Notes: generated by a model not told the origin, from the sequence alone. A stretch of 64,000 nt of DNA from Hyphomonadaceae bacterium BRH_c29 (GCA_000961695.1 LADW01000079.1:1-64000); one strand, 5' to 3'. Shown: positions 16,507 through 25,580, counted from the first letter of the stretch. Program-made: numbers and translations.

Positions 16507-18015
16507 TCATCCTTGTGCGGCGTGTGAGGCCGGGTCGTAGCGGTCGCGCATATAGGTGCGCGCGGCGAGGAAGTAGCAGACCGCTGCGATGAGGAAGAAC
16601 ATCACGGTCGCGATCATGGATTGGCGCAGGCCCTCGGCATAAGCGGTACAGAGAGCCGGGCCATCGGCACCGAGCTCGGCGACATTCACGCCGCAATATT
16701 TCGGTTCGAACGCGCCGAATTGATCGGCCAGACCCTGGCTGGCGAGGCTCGCCTGCATGAAGTGCGTGCTCATCCAGCCGGTGAAGAGGGGGCCGATGCC
16801 GTTGCCGATGAGAGCGATGATCAGCAGCAGAACCGAGATCGTCGTGGCACGCGACCGAGGACTGACAATGGCTGTGCCGACCGTGTACTGGGCGCCGAGA
16901 TAGGCATAGTGCGCGATGCCGGCGACAATCCAGAGGCCGAACGCCATGGAAAGCGACGAGGCAAGGAAGGCGGCGGTGTAGGCCGGGATGGCGATCAGCA
17001 GGCCAACGCCAGGCAGCCAGGCGGCCACGGCCGGGAACCGACCCGACAGCTTCTCTGACAGGAACCCGCCCATGAACGTGCCGAACGCGGCGACGGCGGC
17101 CAGCGGCGCGCCATAGTTCACGGCAGCTTCATGCACGCTGACCCCATGTACGCGCATCAGGAACGGCGCCTGGAAGGTGATCAGGCCATAGCCGACAAAG
17201 GCCACGAAGGCGGCGCCGAGGGACAGGGTCCAAAAGGTCGGCTTGGCGGAAAACTCTTTGAAGGCCTCGAAGAAGCCAGCCTTGTCCGTGCGTCCATCTG
17301 GTGGATCGGAATAGCCGCGCGGGGGTTCCTTGGCGGTGAGCCAGAGCACAATGGCGAGCACGATTCCGGGCAAGCCAATCGCGACAAACGCGATGCGCCA
17401 GCCTTCGACATTGTCCCATTGGATATGATCGAACAGGAAGCCGAGGCCGAGCGAATGCAGCCACGCGCCCATGTCCGGGCCCTTGATAGAGGCGATCGTG
17501 CCACCGAACAGCTGGGCAAGAACACCGCCCAGCGTCACGCCCATGGAATAGATGCCGAGCGCATTTGCCCGGCTCTTGGGTGGATAATAATCGGTGATCA
17601 GGGAGTTGGCCGGCGGGGTGCAACCGGCTTCACCGATTGCCACGCCGACGCGGAACAGGAGCAGCCAGAGGAAGCCGGCGGCCAGACCGCACAGCGCCGT
17701 CATGACTGACCAGATGATGATGCAGAGACCGATGATAAAGACGCGGTTGCCGCGGTCGGCCCACATCGCAATCGGAATCCCCATCAGGGCATAGAACAGC
17801 GCAAAGGGCGGGCCGTTGAGCAGGCCCCATTGGGCGTCGTCGAGACCAAAGCTGTTGATGATCGGCTGAGCGACCACGGTCAGAACCGTCCGGTCGATGA
17901 AGTTCAGCGTGTAGACCAGCATCAGGGAGATCAGGACATAGGACCTGTACCCGCGAGAGCCAAAACCGGTAATGTAGCCAGGCTGGGCCGCCTGGCCAGT
18001 CGTTGTATCGGTCAT
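16507..18015 (-). CDS. MFS transporter, copy A of a tandem pair
   Basis: This 502-residue major facilitator closely resembles its downstream neighbour: YVLISLMLVYTLNFIDRTVL at the N terminus, GIPIAMWADRGNRVFI in the loop after helix 2, VAIGEAGCTPPANSLITDYY on helix 5, and KEPPRGYSDPPDG in the central loop. The shared blocks in the same order show a tandem duplication followed by divergence. It is an inner-membrane transporter, probably driven by the proton gradient. There is no adjacent enzyme gene that points to the substrate. The 107 bases upstream to radC contain its likely promoter, but I see no clear site. Confidence 0.88.
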   Translation of the reverse strand: MTDTTTGQAAQPGYITGFGSRGYRSYVLISLMLVYTLNFIDRTVLTVVAQPIINSFGLDDAQWGLLNGPPFALFYALMGIPIAMWADRGNRVFIIGLCIIIWSVMTALCGLAAGFLWLLLFRVGVAIGEAGCTPPANSLITDYYPPKSRANALGIYSMGVTLGGVLAQLFGGTIASIKGPDMGAWLHSLGLGFLFDHIQWDNVEGWRIAFVAIGLPGIVLAIVLWLTAKEPPRGYSDPPDGRTDKAGFFEAFKEFSAKPTFWTLSLGAAFVAFVGYGLITFQAPFLMRVHGVSVHEAAVNYGAPLAAVAAFGTFMGGFLSEKLSGRFPAVAAWLPGVGLLIAIPAYTAAFLASSLSMAFGLWIVAGIAHYAYLGAQYTVGTAIVSPRSRATTISVLLLIIALIGNGIGPLFTGWMSTHFMQASLASQGLADQFGAFEPKYCGVNVAELGADGPALCTAYAEGLRQSMIATVMFFLIAAVCYFLAARTYMRDRYDPASHAAQG

Positions 18016-18122
18016 GCCGTCTCCTCTGTTGCAGGGTGCGCGCTTCTCGCCGGGCGCTTGCTGCCGTTGGTGCTACGGTACCGGCCCCGGCGCCCGCTGC
18101 AAGTCTTATCGTCACGTAATGA

Positions 18123-18812
18123 TCAGATCAGTCCTGCGGCCCGGAAGCTGGTGACCCCGCCCGTGCCAGCGATCAGGTGATCGTGGACTTCGATTTCGAA
18201 GGGGGTAAGCGCGTCGATAATTTCCCGCGTCATGTCGATATCGGCGCGCGAGGGCGTGGTGTCACCCGAAGGGTGGTTGTGTACCAAGATCAGGCTGGAA
18301 GCGGCCAGCTCCAGCGCCCGCCGGGCAATCTCGCGCGGATAGACCGGGGCATGATCCACTGTGCCCTGGCCCATCACCTCGTCGGCGATCAGCTGATTCT
18401 TGCGGTCCAGGAAAAGCACGCGGAACTGCTCGCGCGTTTCGTGCTGCATTTCGCGGCGGACATAGTCCAGCAGGGCAGACCAGGACGAGATCACTTCGCG
18501 CTTGCGGATTTCCTGAAGGCTCGCCCGGCTCTGCAATTCGGCGACGGCTTTGAGATAGGCGGCAACCGTTTCGCCCACACCGTCCACTTTCACGAGATCG
18601 GCCGCCGGGGCGGCGAGCACGGCGGAGAGGCCGCCAAACTTTGCTTCAAGCGCTTTCGCAATCGGCTTCACATCCCGGCGCGGGATGAAGGCCATCAGCA
18701 GGACTTCGAGGATTTCGTAGTCATCCAGCGCCGAGGCGCCGCGCGCCAGCAGCTTGCCGCGCAGCCGCTCGCGATGACCTTGCCAGTGAGGTTTATCGGT
18801 GTCCGGTTTCAT
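18123..18812 (-). CDS. radC: RadC-family JAB domain protein
   Basis: This 229-residue protein has an N-terminal helix-hairpin-helix-like region (DDYEILEVLLMAFIPRRDVKPIA, then VKVDGVGETVAAYL). The C-terminal MPN/JAB domain shows the metal motif HNHPSGDTTPSRADID and the upstream Glu of the family. Despite the name, RadC is no longer considered a recombination-dependent repair protein; its function is unsettled, with a DNA-related or deubiquitinase-like hydrolase fold. It sits 42 bases downstream of map in the same direction. The usual full length (about 225-230) indicates an intact gene. Confidence 0.92.
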   Translation of the reverse strand: MKPDTDKPHWQGHRERLRGKLLARGASALDDYEILEVLLMAFIPRRDVKPIAKALEAKFGGLSAVLAAPAADLVKVDGVGETVAAYLKAVAELQSRASLQEIRKREVISSWSALLDYVRREMQHETREQFRVLFLDRKNQLIADEVMGQGTVDHAPVYPREIARRALELAASSLILVHNHPSGDTTPSRADIDMTREIIDALTPFEIEVHDHLIAGTGGVTSFRAAGLI

Positions 18813-18854
18813 CCCTGCGGAGAAACCACGAAATCGCGCTGCGAAAAAGAGGCG

Positions 18855-19682
18855 TCAGGCCCTGGTGTCGACCTTGTAGGGCTGGTGCCAGCCTTTGGGG
18901 GAGGTGGTGAAGATCTCAAACCCGGTTTCCGTGACGCCGACAGAATGCTCGAACTGGGCCGAGAGCTGGCGGTCGCGGGTCACCGCGGTCCAGCCGTCCT
19001 GCAGAATGGCAGCGTCCCGGCGGCCAAGGTTCAGCATCGGCTCGACCGTGAAGAACATGCCTGGCTTCAGTTCCGGGCCGGTATTGTAGTTCGAAGAGTG
19101 GACGACGTTCGGCTCGTCATGGAACAGGCGGCCGAGGCCGTGACCGCAGAAATCCTCAACCACGGACAGACGGTTCGCGCGGGCGATCTCGCTGATCGCA
19201 CCCCCAATGTCGCCAAACCGGGCGCCGGGCTTAACCTGGGCGATACCAGCCATCATGGCCTCATAGGTGAGGTCCATCAGCCGTTCGGCCTTCCGCTTCA
19301 CTTCGCCGACGCCGTACATGCGCGAATGGTCACCATGCCAGCCATCGATGATGAGCGTCACGTCGATATTGGCGATGTCGCCATCTTTCAGCGGTTTTGC
19401 CCCCGGAATGCCATGGCAGATCACGTGGTTCACCGAGATGCAGGAGGCATGGCGATAGCCGCGATAGCCGATCGTCGCGGAGACCGCGCCATGGTCCATC
19501 ACGAACTCGCGGACCAGATTGTCCAGGTGTTCGGTGGTCACGCCCGGCTTCACTTCCGGCACCAGCATGTCGAGGCACTCAGCCACCAGCCGCCCGGCCT
19601 TGCGCATGCCTTCGAAGCCTTCGGCATCGTGGGTGCGGATTTCGCCTGTGCGCATGGGCAGGAGGAGGTTGGTGTCGGTCAT
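18855..19682 (-). CDS. map: Methionine aminopeptidase type I
   Basis: This 275-residue enzyme removes the initiator Met from new proteins. The start at 19682 (MTDTNLLLPMRTGEIRTHD) fits the family; an ATG 13 codons upstream is possible but less likely. Metal ligands can be placed in IANIDVTLIIDGWHGDHSRMY (two Asp), GHGLGRLFHDEP (His), FFTVEPML (Glu) and QFEHSVGVTETG (Glu). It is cytoplasmic. The gene is followed by radC and is divergent from the beta-lactamase-like lipoprotein, with 212 intergenic bases in which I see no recognisable operator. Confidence 0.95.
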   Translation of the reverse strand: MTDTNLLLPMRTGEIRTHDAEGFEGMRKAGRLVAECLDMLVPEVKPGVTTEHLDNLVREFVMDHGAVSATIGYRGYRHASCISVNHVICHGIPGAKPLKDGDIANIDVTLIIDGWHGDHSRMYGVGEVKRKAERLMDLTYEAMMAGIAQVKPGARFGDIGGAISEIARANRLSVVEDFCGHGLGRLFHDEPNVVHSSNYNTGPELKPGMFFTVEPMLNLGRRDAAILQDGWTAVTRDRQLSAQFEHSVGVTETGFEIFTTSPKGWHQPYKVDTRA

Positions 19683-19894
19683 TTTTATGCCTTTGAAGGG
19701 CCTGTGATCAGAAACAGGCATCTTTTCAGGACAGATAACAGTTTGCGGCCCGAAATTCCACTGTGCGGAGTGCGAATGACCTGCGCTGCAAGACTTGCCG
19801 CGAGGTTCACCTTGGCGTCGGGCGCATGATCTCTTTAATGTGGAAGCCAGGGTGCAAGCGACACCTGCTGTATATGTCCGGCAAGGGGAGCCTC

Positions 19895-21211
19895 ATGAAG
19901 CGTCAGATCAGTCCTATCCTTTCAGCATTGGCCCTGTTCAGCATGGCCTCCTGCGCAACCGCGCCAACTGTTGAGCCGGCCGCCACCCCGTTCGAGCATC
20001 TTGCGGATGCGGAAATGCCAGCCGGATTTTCAGCAAATGGACTGGCCGCGCTGGACGCTGCGATGCGGAATTCGGTGGATGAGGGAACGGTGAGAGGAGT
20101 TTCCACGCTGCTGGTGAAGGACGGCAAGGTCATCAATTATGACCAGTACGGCATCCGCCGGGCGGCCGACCAGGCGCCCATCACTGAAGACACCATTTTC
20201 CGTATCTATTCCATGTCGAAGCCGATTACGGGCGTCGCCCTGATGACGCTTTATGAGGACGGAGCGTTCAGTCTGGACGACCCGATCACGAAATTCGCAC
20301 CGGAACTGGCCAACCTGAAAGTATTCCAGGGCCTCAATGAGGCAGGGGAGCCAATCCTGGTTAATGTCGACCGGCCCGCCACGATGCGGGAATTGATGAG
20401 CCATACTGCGGGCTTCGCCTATGGCCTGTTCAGTGACGATCCGGTCAACAAGATGTTCGCTGAGGCTGAAGTGCTGCGTTCACCTGACCTTGATACCTAC
20501 ATTTCGCGGCTCGCGACCGTGCCGCTGCTCTACCAGCCGGGCACCAATTGGGCCTACAGCACGGCGGTCGATGTTCAGGGCTACATCGTCCAGAAGCTGA
20601 GCGGAAAGCCGCTCGGTCAATACCTGCAGGATGAACTCTTCTCCCCGCTCGGCATGACGGACACCGGCTTCTTCGTGCCGGATGACCAACGCGACAGATT
20701 TTCAGACGTCTTCACCCCGAACGCCGAGACGGGCGAGTTGGAAGTGCTGAGCGCGCCCGGCTTCGAATTCCGCGAAGGCGAGATCGGAATGGAGGCGGGC
20801 GGTCACGGCCTCGTCTCGACCATCGGGGATTATGCCCGGTTCTGTCAGATGCTGGTCAGTGGGGGGGAACTGAACGGTGTTCGTATCCTGAAACCTGAGA
20901 CGGTGAAACTGATGCGGACCAATGTGCTGCCCGAAGGCGTGAGCCTGTTTTCTGACGGGATCAGCCCCAACCCGCAAATGGCCGGGCAAGGGTTCGGGTT
21001 GGACTTTGCGGTCTATGTCGATCCTTCCGCGACCGGATCCAGCCAGCCTGAAGGCTCTTACTATTGGGGCGGCGCGGCCGGCACATGGTTCTGGATCGAT
21101 CCAAAAAACGACCTGTTCTTCATCGGCATGATCCAGCGCTTTCCGGGCAGCACGGACAGGGCCATGCGCAAGGAATCCGCCAATCTCGTCTACCGCGCGC
21201 TTGCAGAGTGA
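19895..21211 (+). CDS. Beta-lactamase-family serine hydrolase, lipoprotein
   Basis: This 438-residue protein starts at 19895, where an ATG follows a purine-rich stretch and opens a lipoprotein signal ending at Cys20 (ALALFSMASC). The class C beta-lactamase/transpeptidase fold is shown by IYSMSKPITG, with the SxxK pair, by NWAYSTAVDVQGYIV with the YxN-like Tyr, and by a late GGAAGTWFWIDP block in place of KTG. Such proteins are usually esterases or D-amino-acid peptidases and seldom give beta-lactam resistance. It is likely anchored at the outer membrane, facing the periplasm. cinA follows 24 bases later in the same direction. Confidence 0.87.
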   Translation: MKRQISPILSALALFSMASCATAPTVEPAATPFEHLADAEMPAGFSANGLAALDAAMRNSVDEGTVRGVSTLLVKDGKVINYDQYGIRRAADQAPITEDTIFRIYSMSKPITGVALMTLYEDGAFSLDDPITKFAPELANLKVFQGLNEAGEPILVNVDRPATMRELMSHTAGFAYGLFSDDPVNKMFAEAEVLRSPDLDTYISRLATVPLLYQPGTNWAYSTAVDVQGYIVQKLSGKPLGQYLQDELFSPLGMTDTGFFVPDDQRDRFSDVFTPNAETGELEVLSAPGFEFREGEIGMEAGGHGLVSTIGDYARFCQMLVSGGELNGVRILKPETVKLMRTNVLPEGVSLFSDGISPNPQMAGQGFGLDFAVYVDPSATGSSQPEGSYYWGGAAGTWFWIDPKNDLFFIGMIQRFPGSTDRAMRKESANLVYRALAE

Positions 21212-21235
21212 CGCTGCTTGGAGGATGGAACTGGA

Positions 21236-22012
21236 ATGACAGATCGCACCCAGCCCACCGCAGCCGTCCTGCTGATCGGAGACGAGATCCTCTCCGGCCG
21301 CACGCGCGACATCAATCTGCAACAGATCGCGACCTATCTGGCGCCGCTCGGCATTCCCGTCCGGGAGAGCCGCACCGTGCCGGATATCGAGGATGAGATC
21401 GTCGCCGCAGTGAACGAGCTGAGGGCGAAATACACCTATGTCTTCACGACAGGCGGCATCGGCCCGACGCATGATGACATCACTGCCGATGCTATCGCCA
21501 AAGCGTTCGGCGTCGGCATTTCGGAACATCCGGAAGTGACCGCCATGCTGGCTGAGCGCTATGCCGCGATGGGCACCGAGTACACGCCGGCCCGGCGCCG
21601 CATGGCGCGCATTCCGCACGGGGCGAGCGTGGTGGCCAATCCGGTCTCCGGCGCGCCGGGCTTCCAGACCGGGAATGTGTTCACCCTGGCCGGCGTACCT
21701 CAGGTTGCCCGCGCCATGCTGGAAGACATCGGTCCAAGGCTGGAAACCGGTGCTGTGGTGCACAAGATCACGATCCGGGGCATTGGACTCCGGGAAGGGG
21801 ACATCGCAGAGCCGCTGGGCGCGCTGGCGAAAGAGATGCCGCTCGTTTCGTTCGGCTCGTATCCCTGGTTTCGTTCGTTGGGCGACAATGGGGTTCACCT
21901 CGTCGCCTCCACACTTCATGAAGAGCTGACGGATGAGATCGTCGCGAAACTCTCGGCGATCATCGAAGCAACGGGCGTAAGACCCGAACGGCTGGAGGAC
22001 GCCAATTCATGA
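21236..22012 (+). CDS. CinA N-terminal domain protein (molybdopterin-binding fold)
   Basis: This 258-residue protein has the MoCF-biosynthesis fold seen in the N-terminal half of CinA: AAVLLIGDEILSGRTRDIN, YTYVFTTGGIGPTHDDIT and NPVSGAPGFQTGNVFTLAGVP. The C-terminal nicotinamide-nucleotide amidase (PncC) domain of full CinA (about 415 residues) is absent, so this is the short form widespread in alphaproteobacteria. Full CinA hydrolyses ADP-ribose and NMN; the short form is not well characterised. An upstream TTG at 21218 is open in frame but the ATG at 21236 has GGAGG about 11 bases before it. The stop overlaps the next start (ATGA, 22009-22012). Confidence 0.87.
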   Translation: MTDRTQPTAAVLLIGDEILSGRTRDINLQQIATYLAPLGIPVRESRTVPDIEDEIVAAVNELRAKYTYVFTTGGIGPTHDDITADAIAKAFGVGISEHPEVTAMLAERYAAMGTEYTPARRRMARIPHGASVVANPVSGAPGFQTGNVFTLAGVPQVARAMLEDIGPRLETGAVVHKITIRGIGLREGDIAEPLGALAKEMPLVSFGSYPWFRSLGDNGVHLVASTLHEELTDEIVAKLSAIIEATGVRPERLEDANS

Positions 22013-22497
22013 CAACATTTCTGACGCGAACACCCGTAATCTGGGCGCTGTTTGCTGCCTCGATCCTGATCACGGTGGGCTTTGGCCTGATGGCCCCGGC
22101 CGTCGGCGGGCAATATCTCGACAGTATCCTGACGGGCGCTGGCGCGCAGAAACACCTTGCGGCAATGACCGGACCGCAGCGCTCGGCGCATTTCTGGATC
22201 ACGGCCCTGCTCGATACGACCTACCCGCTCGCCTATGGTGGCTTCTTCGCGGCCATGGCGCTGCGTTTCTTCGGTCGCTTCGGCAAGCTCGCCGCTCTGC
22301 CGGCTTTTGCGACCATTGTCGTAGACCTGACCGAGAACACCGTCCAGGCGCTGGCGCTCTCCGGCGCGGCCAACGTGCTCGACGCCAAGAGCTGGCTGAC
22401 GCCGCTGAAATTCTACCTGTTCGAAATCGCTGGGGTTATCGCGGTCATCGCGCTTGTTATCGCCATCGTGAACATGTTCCGCAAGAAAACCGCCTGA
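22009..22497 (+). CDS. Uncharacterised four-helix membrane protein
   Basis: This 162-residue protein has four predicted membrane segments: about 10-32 (VIWALFAASILITVGFGLMA), 63-85 (FWITALLDTTYPLAYGGFFAAM), 90-118 and 133-155 (FYLFEIAGVIAVIALVIAIV). It ends in a basic tail. I do not recognise a family. The start codon overlaps the cinA stop, so translation is coupled to cinA; a gap of 33 bases separates it from the crotonase gene. Confidence 0.7.
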   Translation: MTTFLTRTPVIWALFAASILITVGFGLMAPAVGGQYLDSILTGAGAQKHLAAMTGPQRSAHFWITALLDTTYPLAYGGFFAAMALRFFGRFGKLAALPAFATIVVDLTENTVQALALSGAANVLDAKSWLTPLKFYLFEIAGVIAVIALVIAIVNMFRKKTA

Positions 22498-22530
22498 TCA
22501 TCTTTGGGCAGATAAAACAGGGAGGCTGTA

Positions 22531-23313
22531 ATGGCTGACGACATCATATTGGTAGAACGCGACGGTCCTGTCGCGCTCGTGACGCTGAACCGTCCGGACG
22601 CGCTGAATGCGCTCAGCCGTGCGCTGCGCTCAGAGATCGTGCGCGTGTTCACTGAACTGAAGGACGATGCGGACATCCGCGCCGTCGTGCTGACCGGAGC
22701 AGGGCGTGCTTTCACGGCGGGCGTTGATCTCAAAGAGGCAGGCCAGACAGGATTTGCCCTCGGCGCTGACGAGGATTCAAAAGCCATCAACATCCTCGCC
22801 GCAATGGACGCGTATCCGTGGCCCATTATCGGCGCGATCAATGGCTTCGCGATCACGGGCGGCTTTGAGCTGGCGCTGATGTGTGATGTGCTGCTGGCTT
22901 CCGAGAACGCGCGCTTCGCCGATACCCATGCCCGCGTCGGCATCGTGCCGGGCTGGGGCCTGTCGCAGAAACTCTCGCGCCTCATCGGTATCAGCCGCGC
23001 CAAGGAACTTTCCTTCACCGGCAATTTCATCGACGCCGAAACCTCTGAGCGTTGGGGCCTTGTAAACCGTGTCTACAAGGCGGACGAGCTTGTGCCCGCC
23101 GCGATGAAGATGGCGCATGAGATGTGCGGCTCTCAGCCGGTGCTGCTGAAGAAATACAAGGCGCTGATCGATGACGGTTTCGGCATGTCCTTCAAGGATG
23201 CGATGAAGGAAGAAGTCCGCCGCTCGATTGAGCACGCAAATTCCGTGACGGCCGACGCCGTCGAAGAGGCCCGCAAGCAGGTGACTGCGCGCGGCCGCGA
23301 CCAGCAGGGATAA
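22531..23313 (+). CDS. Enoyl-CoA hydratase/isomerase family protein
   Basis: This 260-residue crotonase-fold protein starts behind GGGAGG. It has NRPDALNALSRALRSEI at the N terminus, the acyl-CoA oxyanion-hole block GRAFTAGVDLKEA, GFAITGGFELALMCDVLLA, and FADTHARVGIVPGWGLSQKL. In classical hydratases two Glu residues (rat Glu144 and Glu164) are catalytic. Here the first is kept (GGFELA) but the second position reads His in DTHARVG. Similar sequences are widespread in actinobacterial and alphaproteobacterial EchA-like proteins, so the reaction may be isomerisation or a related step. It is followed after 5 bases by a thiolase, which suggests a beta-oxidation-type module. Confidence 0.85.
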   Translation: MADDIILVERDGPVALVTLNRPDALNALSRALRSEIVRVFTELKDDADIRAVVLTGAGRAFTAGVDLKEAGQTGFALGADEDSKAINILAAMDAYPWPIIGAINGFAITGGFELALMCDVLLASENARFADTHARVGIVPGWGLSQKLSRLIGISRAKELSFTGNFIDAETSERWGLVNRVYKADELVPAAMKMAHEMCGSQPVLLKKYKALIDDGFGMSFKDAMKEEVRRSIEHANSVTADAVEEARKQVTARGRDQQG

Positions 23314-23318
23314 GCCCG

Positions 23319-24530
23319 ATGAGAGACGTAGTCATCTGTGAACCCGTCCGCACCGCCGTGGGTGGTTTTGGCGGCAGCTTCAAAACCGTGCACGCGCATG
23401 AAATGGCGAGCCATGTCATCAGCGAGCTGATGAAGCGCACCGGCCTGCCGCCCGAAGTGGTGGAAGACTGTATCTTTGCGCAATGCTATCCGACCATGGA
23501 AGCCCCGGCCTTCGGACGCATGGTGGCACTGGATGCGGGCCTGACCACCACGACCGGCGGCTATCAGATCGACCGGCGCTGCGGTTCCGGCCTTCAGGCG
23601 GTGATCAATGCGGTCATGCAGGTCGGCTCCGGCGCGAACGATCTTGTCATCGCAGGCGGTGCCGAAAGCATGTCGAACGCGCCTTTCTTTTCGATTGACA
23701 TGCGTTGGGACATCAAGGGCGATGGCCTGATGCTGCATGACGGCCTTTCGCGCGGGCGCTACACTGCTGGCGGCAAGTTCCATCCGGTGCCGGGCGGCAT
23801 GATTGAGACGGCGGAAAACCTTCGCCGGGACTATCAGATCACCCGCGAAGCGCAGGATGAATTCGCGTACAATTCCCACAAGAAGGCCGCTGCGGCTCAG
23901 GCTGCTGGCAAGTTCGACGAAGAGATCATTCCGTTCACGGTCAAGGGCCGCAAAGGCGACACCGTGGTCGACAAGGATGAGCATATCCGTGCGGACTCGA
24001 CCATCGAGAAACTCTCCACATTGCGCGCCATTCGCGGCAAGGTGGATGCTGAGTCCACCGTCACGGCAGGCAATGCCTCCGGCCAGAATGATGGCGCGGC
24101 GGCCTGTATCGTCTGTACGCGCGAAATGGCCGACAAGTATGGCCTGAAGCCGCTTGGCCGGCTGGTCTCCTGGTCGGTCGCTGGTGTTGGGCCAGATGTC
24201 ATGGGCATCGGCCCAGTGCCGTCGTCAGAGAAGGCGATGAAGCGTGCGGGGCTTGAGCTGAAGGACATCGACCTGTTCGAGCTGAACGAAGCCTTCGCTT
24301 CGCAGGTTCTCGCCTGCACCAAGGCGCTCGGCTTTGGCGACGACGACATGCAGCGGCTGAACGTCAACGGTTCGGGCATCTCGCTCGGCCACCCGGTCGG
24401 CTGTACGGGCGTGCGCATCCTGACCACACTGCTGCGCGAAATGGACCGCCGCGAGGCGCGCTATGGCGTCGAGACCATGTGCATTGGCGGCGGGCAGGGC
24501 CTCGCCGCCGTGTTCGAACGCGTCAGCTAG
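23319..24530 (+). CDS. Thiolase (acetyl-CoA acyltransferase)
   Basis: This 403-residue protein has the full thiolase layout. The nucleophile is Cys88 in RRCGSGLQAVINAV, IAGGAESMSNAPFF follows, the NEAFASQVL block is present, and NVNGSGISLGHPVGCTG carries the active-site His. A second Cys is in METMCIGGGQGLA-like context near the C terminus. It would cleave or condense beta-ketoacyl-CoA in the cytoplasm; chain-length preference cannot be read. The gene is 5 bases after the crotonase gene, so both are cotranscribed. Its TAG stop shares CTAG with the convergent membrane-protein gene. Confidence 0.92.
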   Translation: MRDVVICEPVRTAVGGFGGSFKTVHAHEMASHVISELMKRTGLPPEVVEDCIFAQCYPTMEAPAFGRMVALDAGLTTTTGGYQIDRRCGSGLQAVINAVMQVGSGANDLVIAGGAESMSNAPFFSIDMRWDIKGDGLMLHDGLSRGRYTAGGKFHPVPGGMIETAENLRRDYQITREAQDEFAYNSHKKAAAAQAAGKFDEEIIPFTVKGRKGDTVVDKDEHIRADSTIEKLSTLRAIRGKVDAESTVTAGNASGQNDGAAACIVCTREMADKYGLKPLGRLVSWSVAGVGPDVMGIGPVPSSEKAMKRAGLELKDIDLFELNEAFASQVLACTKALGFGDDDMQRLNVNGSGISLGHPVGCTGVRILTTLLREMDRREARYGVETMCIGGGQGLAAVFERVS

Positions 24531-24970
24531 AACACATCCTCCGGCCTGACGTGGTGCGTGTTCAGCGCCACGATCAGGGCGAGGATGAACACGATACCGC
24601 CAAGGATGCTGGCTAAGGCGCTGGCTGAGTCGGCAAATCCCATTGCGGCCAGGTCGGTCGAGGCCGGGTTGGACATATGGCGGGCGCGCTCCATCGTACC
24701 GAAAGCCTGTCCGACATAGGCGGCACTCGCCAAGAATAAATGACTATACCCGATGATTGCCACGCCGGGCGATGGCCGGGTGCGCAGGATCAACATATAG
24801 ACCAGCGCGATGCCGATAATGTGGACCGTGGAAAACAGGGCAGTGAATCCCGCTGTCGTGAGCGCTGCGGGGAGGTATGTTGAGGAAGCCGTCGTCATGG
24901 CGAGGACGATATGGGCTGCGACACCCACCGCCGCCAGCAGGAACCATAGGAAGGGCAGGGCTTTCAGCAT
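24527..24970 (-). CDS. Uncharacterised four-helix membrane protein
   Basis: This 147-residue protein has hydrophobic segments at about 5-25, 35-62 (AALTTAGFTALFSTVHIIGIALVYMLIL is two merged turns), 74-88 and 117-137. No charged catalytic motif or known domain is visible. It is alone in its direction, converges with the thiolase gene by a 4-base CTAG overlap, and its promoter region borders tRNA-Leu(UAA). Confidence 0.65.
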   Translation of the reverse strand: MLKALPFLWFLLAAVGVAAHIVLAMTTASSTYLPAALTTAGFTALFSTVHIIGIALVYMLILRTRPSPGVAIIGYSHLFLASAAYVGQAFGTMERARHMSNPASTDLAAMGFADSASALASILGGIVFILALIVALNTHHVRPEDVF

Positions 24971-25049
24971 GGGATCCTACTCTCAGGGCGCCGAGGCGCG
25001 GTTCCCCGATAGCATCTCCCGGCAAAACCGGTTATGTCCACCCCCGGAT

Positions 25050-25136
25050 GCGGGCGTGGCGGAATTGGTAGACGCAAGGGACTTAAAATCCCTCGGCCGT
25101 ATGGTCATGCCGGTTCGAGTCCGGCCGCCCGCACCA
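25050..25136 (+). tRNA. tRNA-Leu (anticodon UAA)
   Basis: An 87-nt class II tRNA has acceptor arms GCGGGCG/CGCCCGC, a D-loop region GGCGGAATTGGTAGAC typical of tRNA-Leu, anticodon stem AGGGA/TCCCT with loop CTTAAAA (anticodon TAA), a long variable arm, the T-loop GGTTCGAGTCC, and an encoded CCA at 25134-25136. Confidence 0.97.
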
Positions 25137-25138
25137 TT

Positions 25139-25197
25139 CGATTGCAGTTGGCGCAAAGCGCTGAAAAATCGATCCAAAGGGTCGATTTTCGCAATCG
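25139..25197 (+). terminator. Extended hairpin after tRNA-Leu(UAA)
   Basis: Outer arms CGATTGC (25139-25145) and GCAATCG (25191-25197) enclose an inner AT-rich hairpin with arms AAATCGATCC and GGGTCGATTT around 25167-25189, with one G-T pair. The structure starts 3 bases after the CCA and may serve as terminator or processing signal; there is no pure T-run. Confidence 0.5.
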
Positions 25198-25580
25198 AGT
25201 GATTCTTTTGAAGGTCCCCGCTTCGCTGTGGTGCGCAATGAAACAGGCTCAGGGCTGCTCGACCGCTATGCCGCTGCTTGTCACAAATCGATCCAGCGGG
25301 AGCGTCATTCAACGAATGGGTAAATGAATTTATGCCCCCCTCCTGTTTACATGATTTGCAGTGAAATGCGCTTAGAACGGCTGACGTTCGACTGCCAACG
25401 TTCCAGCCCGAAACACTTGCGTCCCGATGTGGCACAGAAGCCGCGCCTCAGCAGAAATCGGCTTCATCTTCGCGTCAAACTCATGCCGAAAATGTATGAT
25501 TGATATAGAGTAAATCGGGGAACCAATCGGGGTGGCACGCCATATGTAGGCGTGACGTAAAACCTGAAGGTCTGTGTCCC
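25198..25580. other. Gene-free stretch between tRNA-Leu and mlaC
   Basis: I see no convincing gene here. A 29-codon frame from the ATG at 25238 has no ribosome binding site. An AAATCGATCCA word recurs from the tRNA hairpin, near 25284. Close to mlaC the arms CACGCC (25536-25541) and GGCGTG (25549-25554) can form a small hairpin in the leader. Confidence 0.5.

Noticed and set aside
18177-19829. 550-codon open frame antisense to radC and map
   Set aside because: Both sense-strand genes are certain; the antisense product is low-complexity.
19895-21211. Antibiotic-resistance beta-lactamase
   Set aside because: The fold is class C-like, but the KTG triad is not present in standard form and family members of this type are mostly esterases or peptidases.
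25238-25327. 29-codon open frame after tRNA-Leu(UAA)
   Set aside because: No ribosome binding site, no recognisable product and length within chance expectation.
25050-25580. tRNA-associated integration site with a genomic island
   Set aside because: No integrase, no direct repeat of the tRNA 3' end, and flanking genes are ordinary housekeeping genes.
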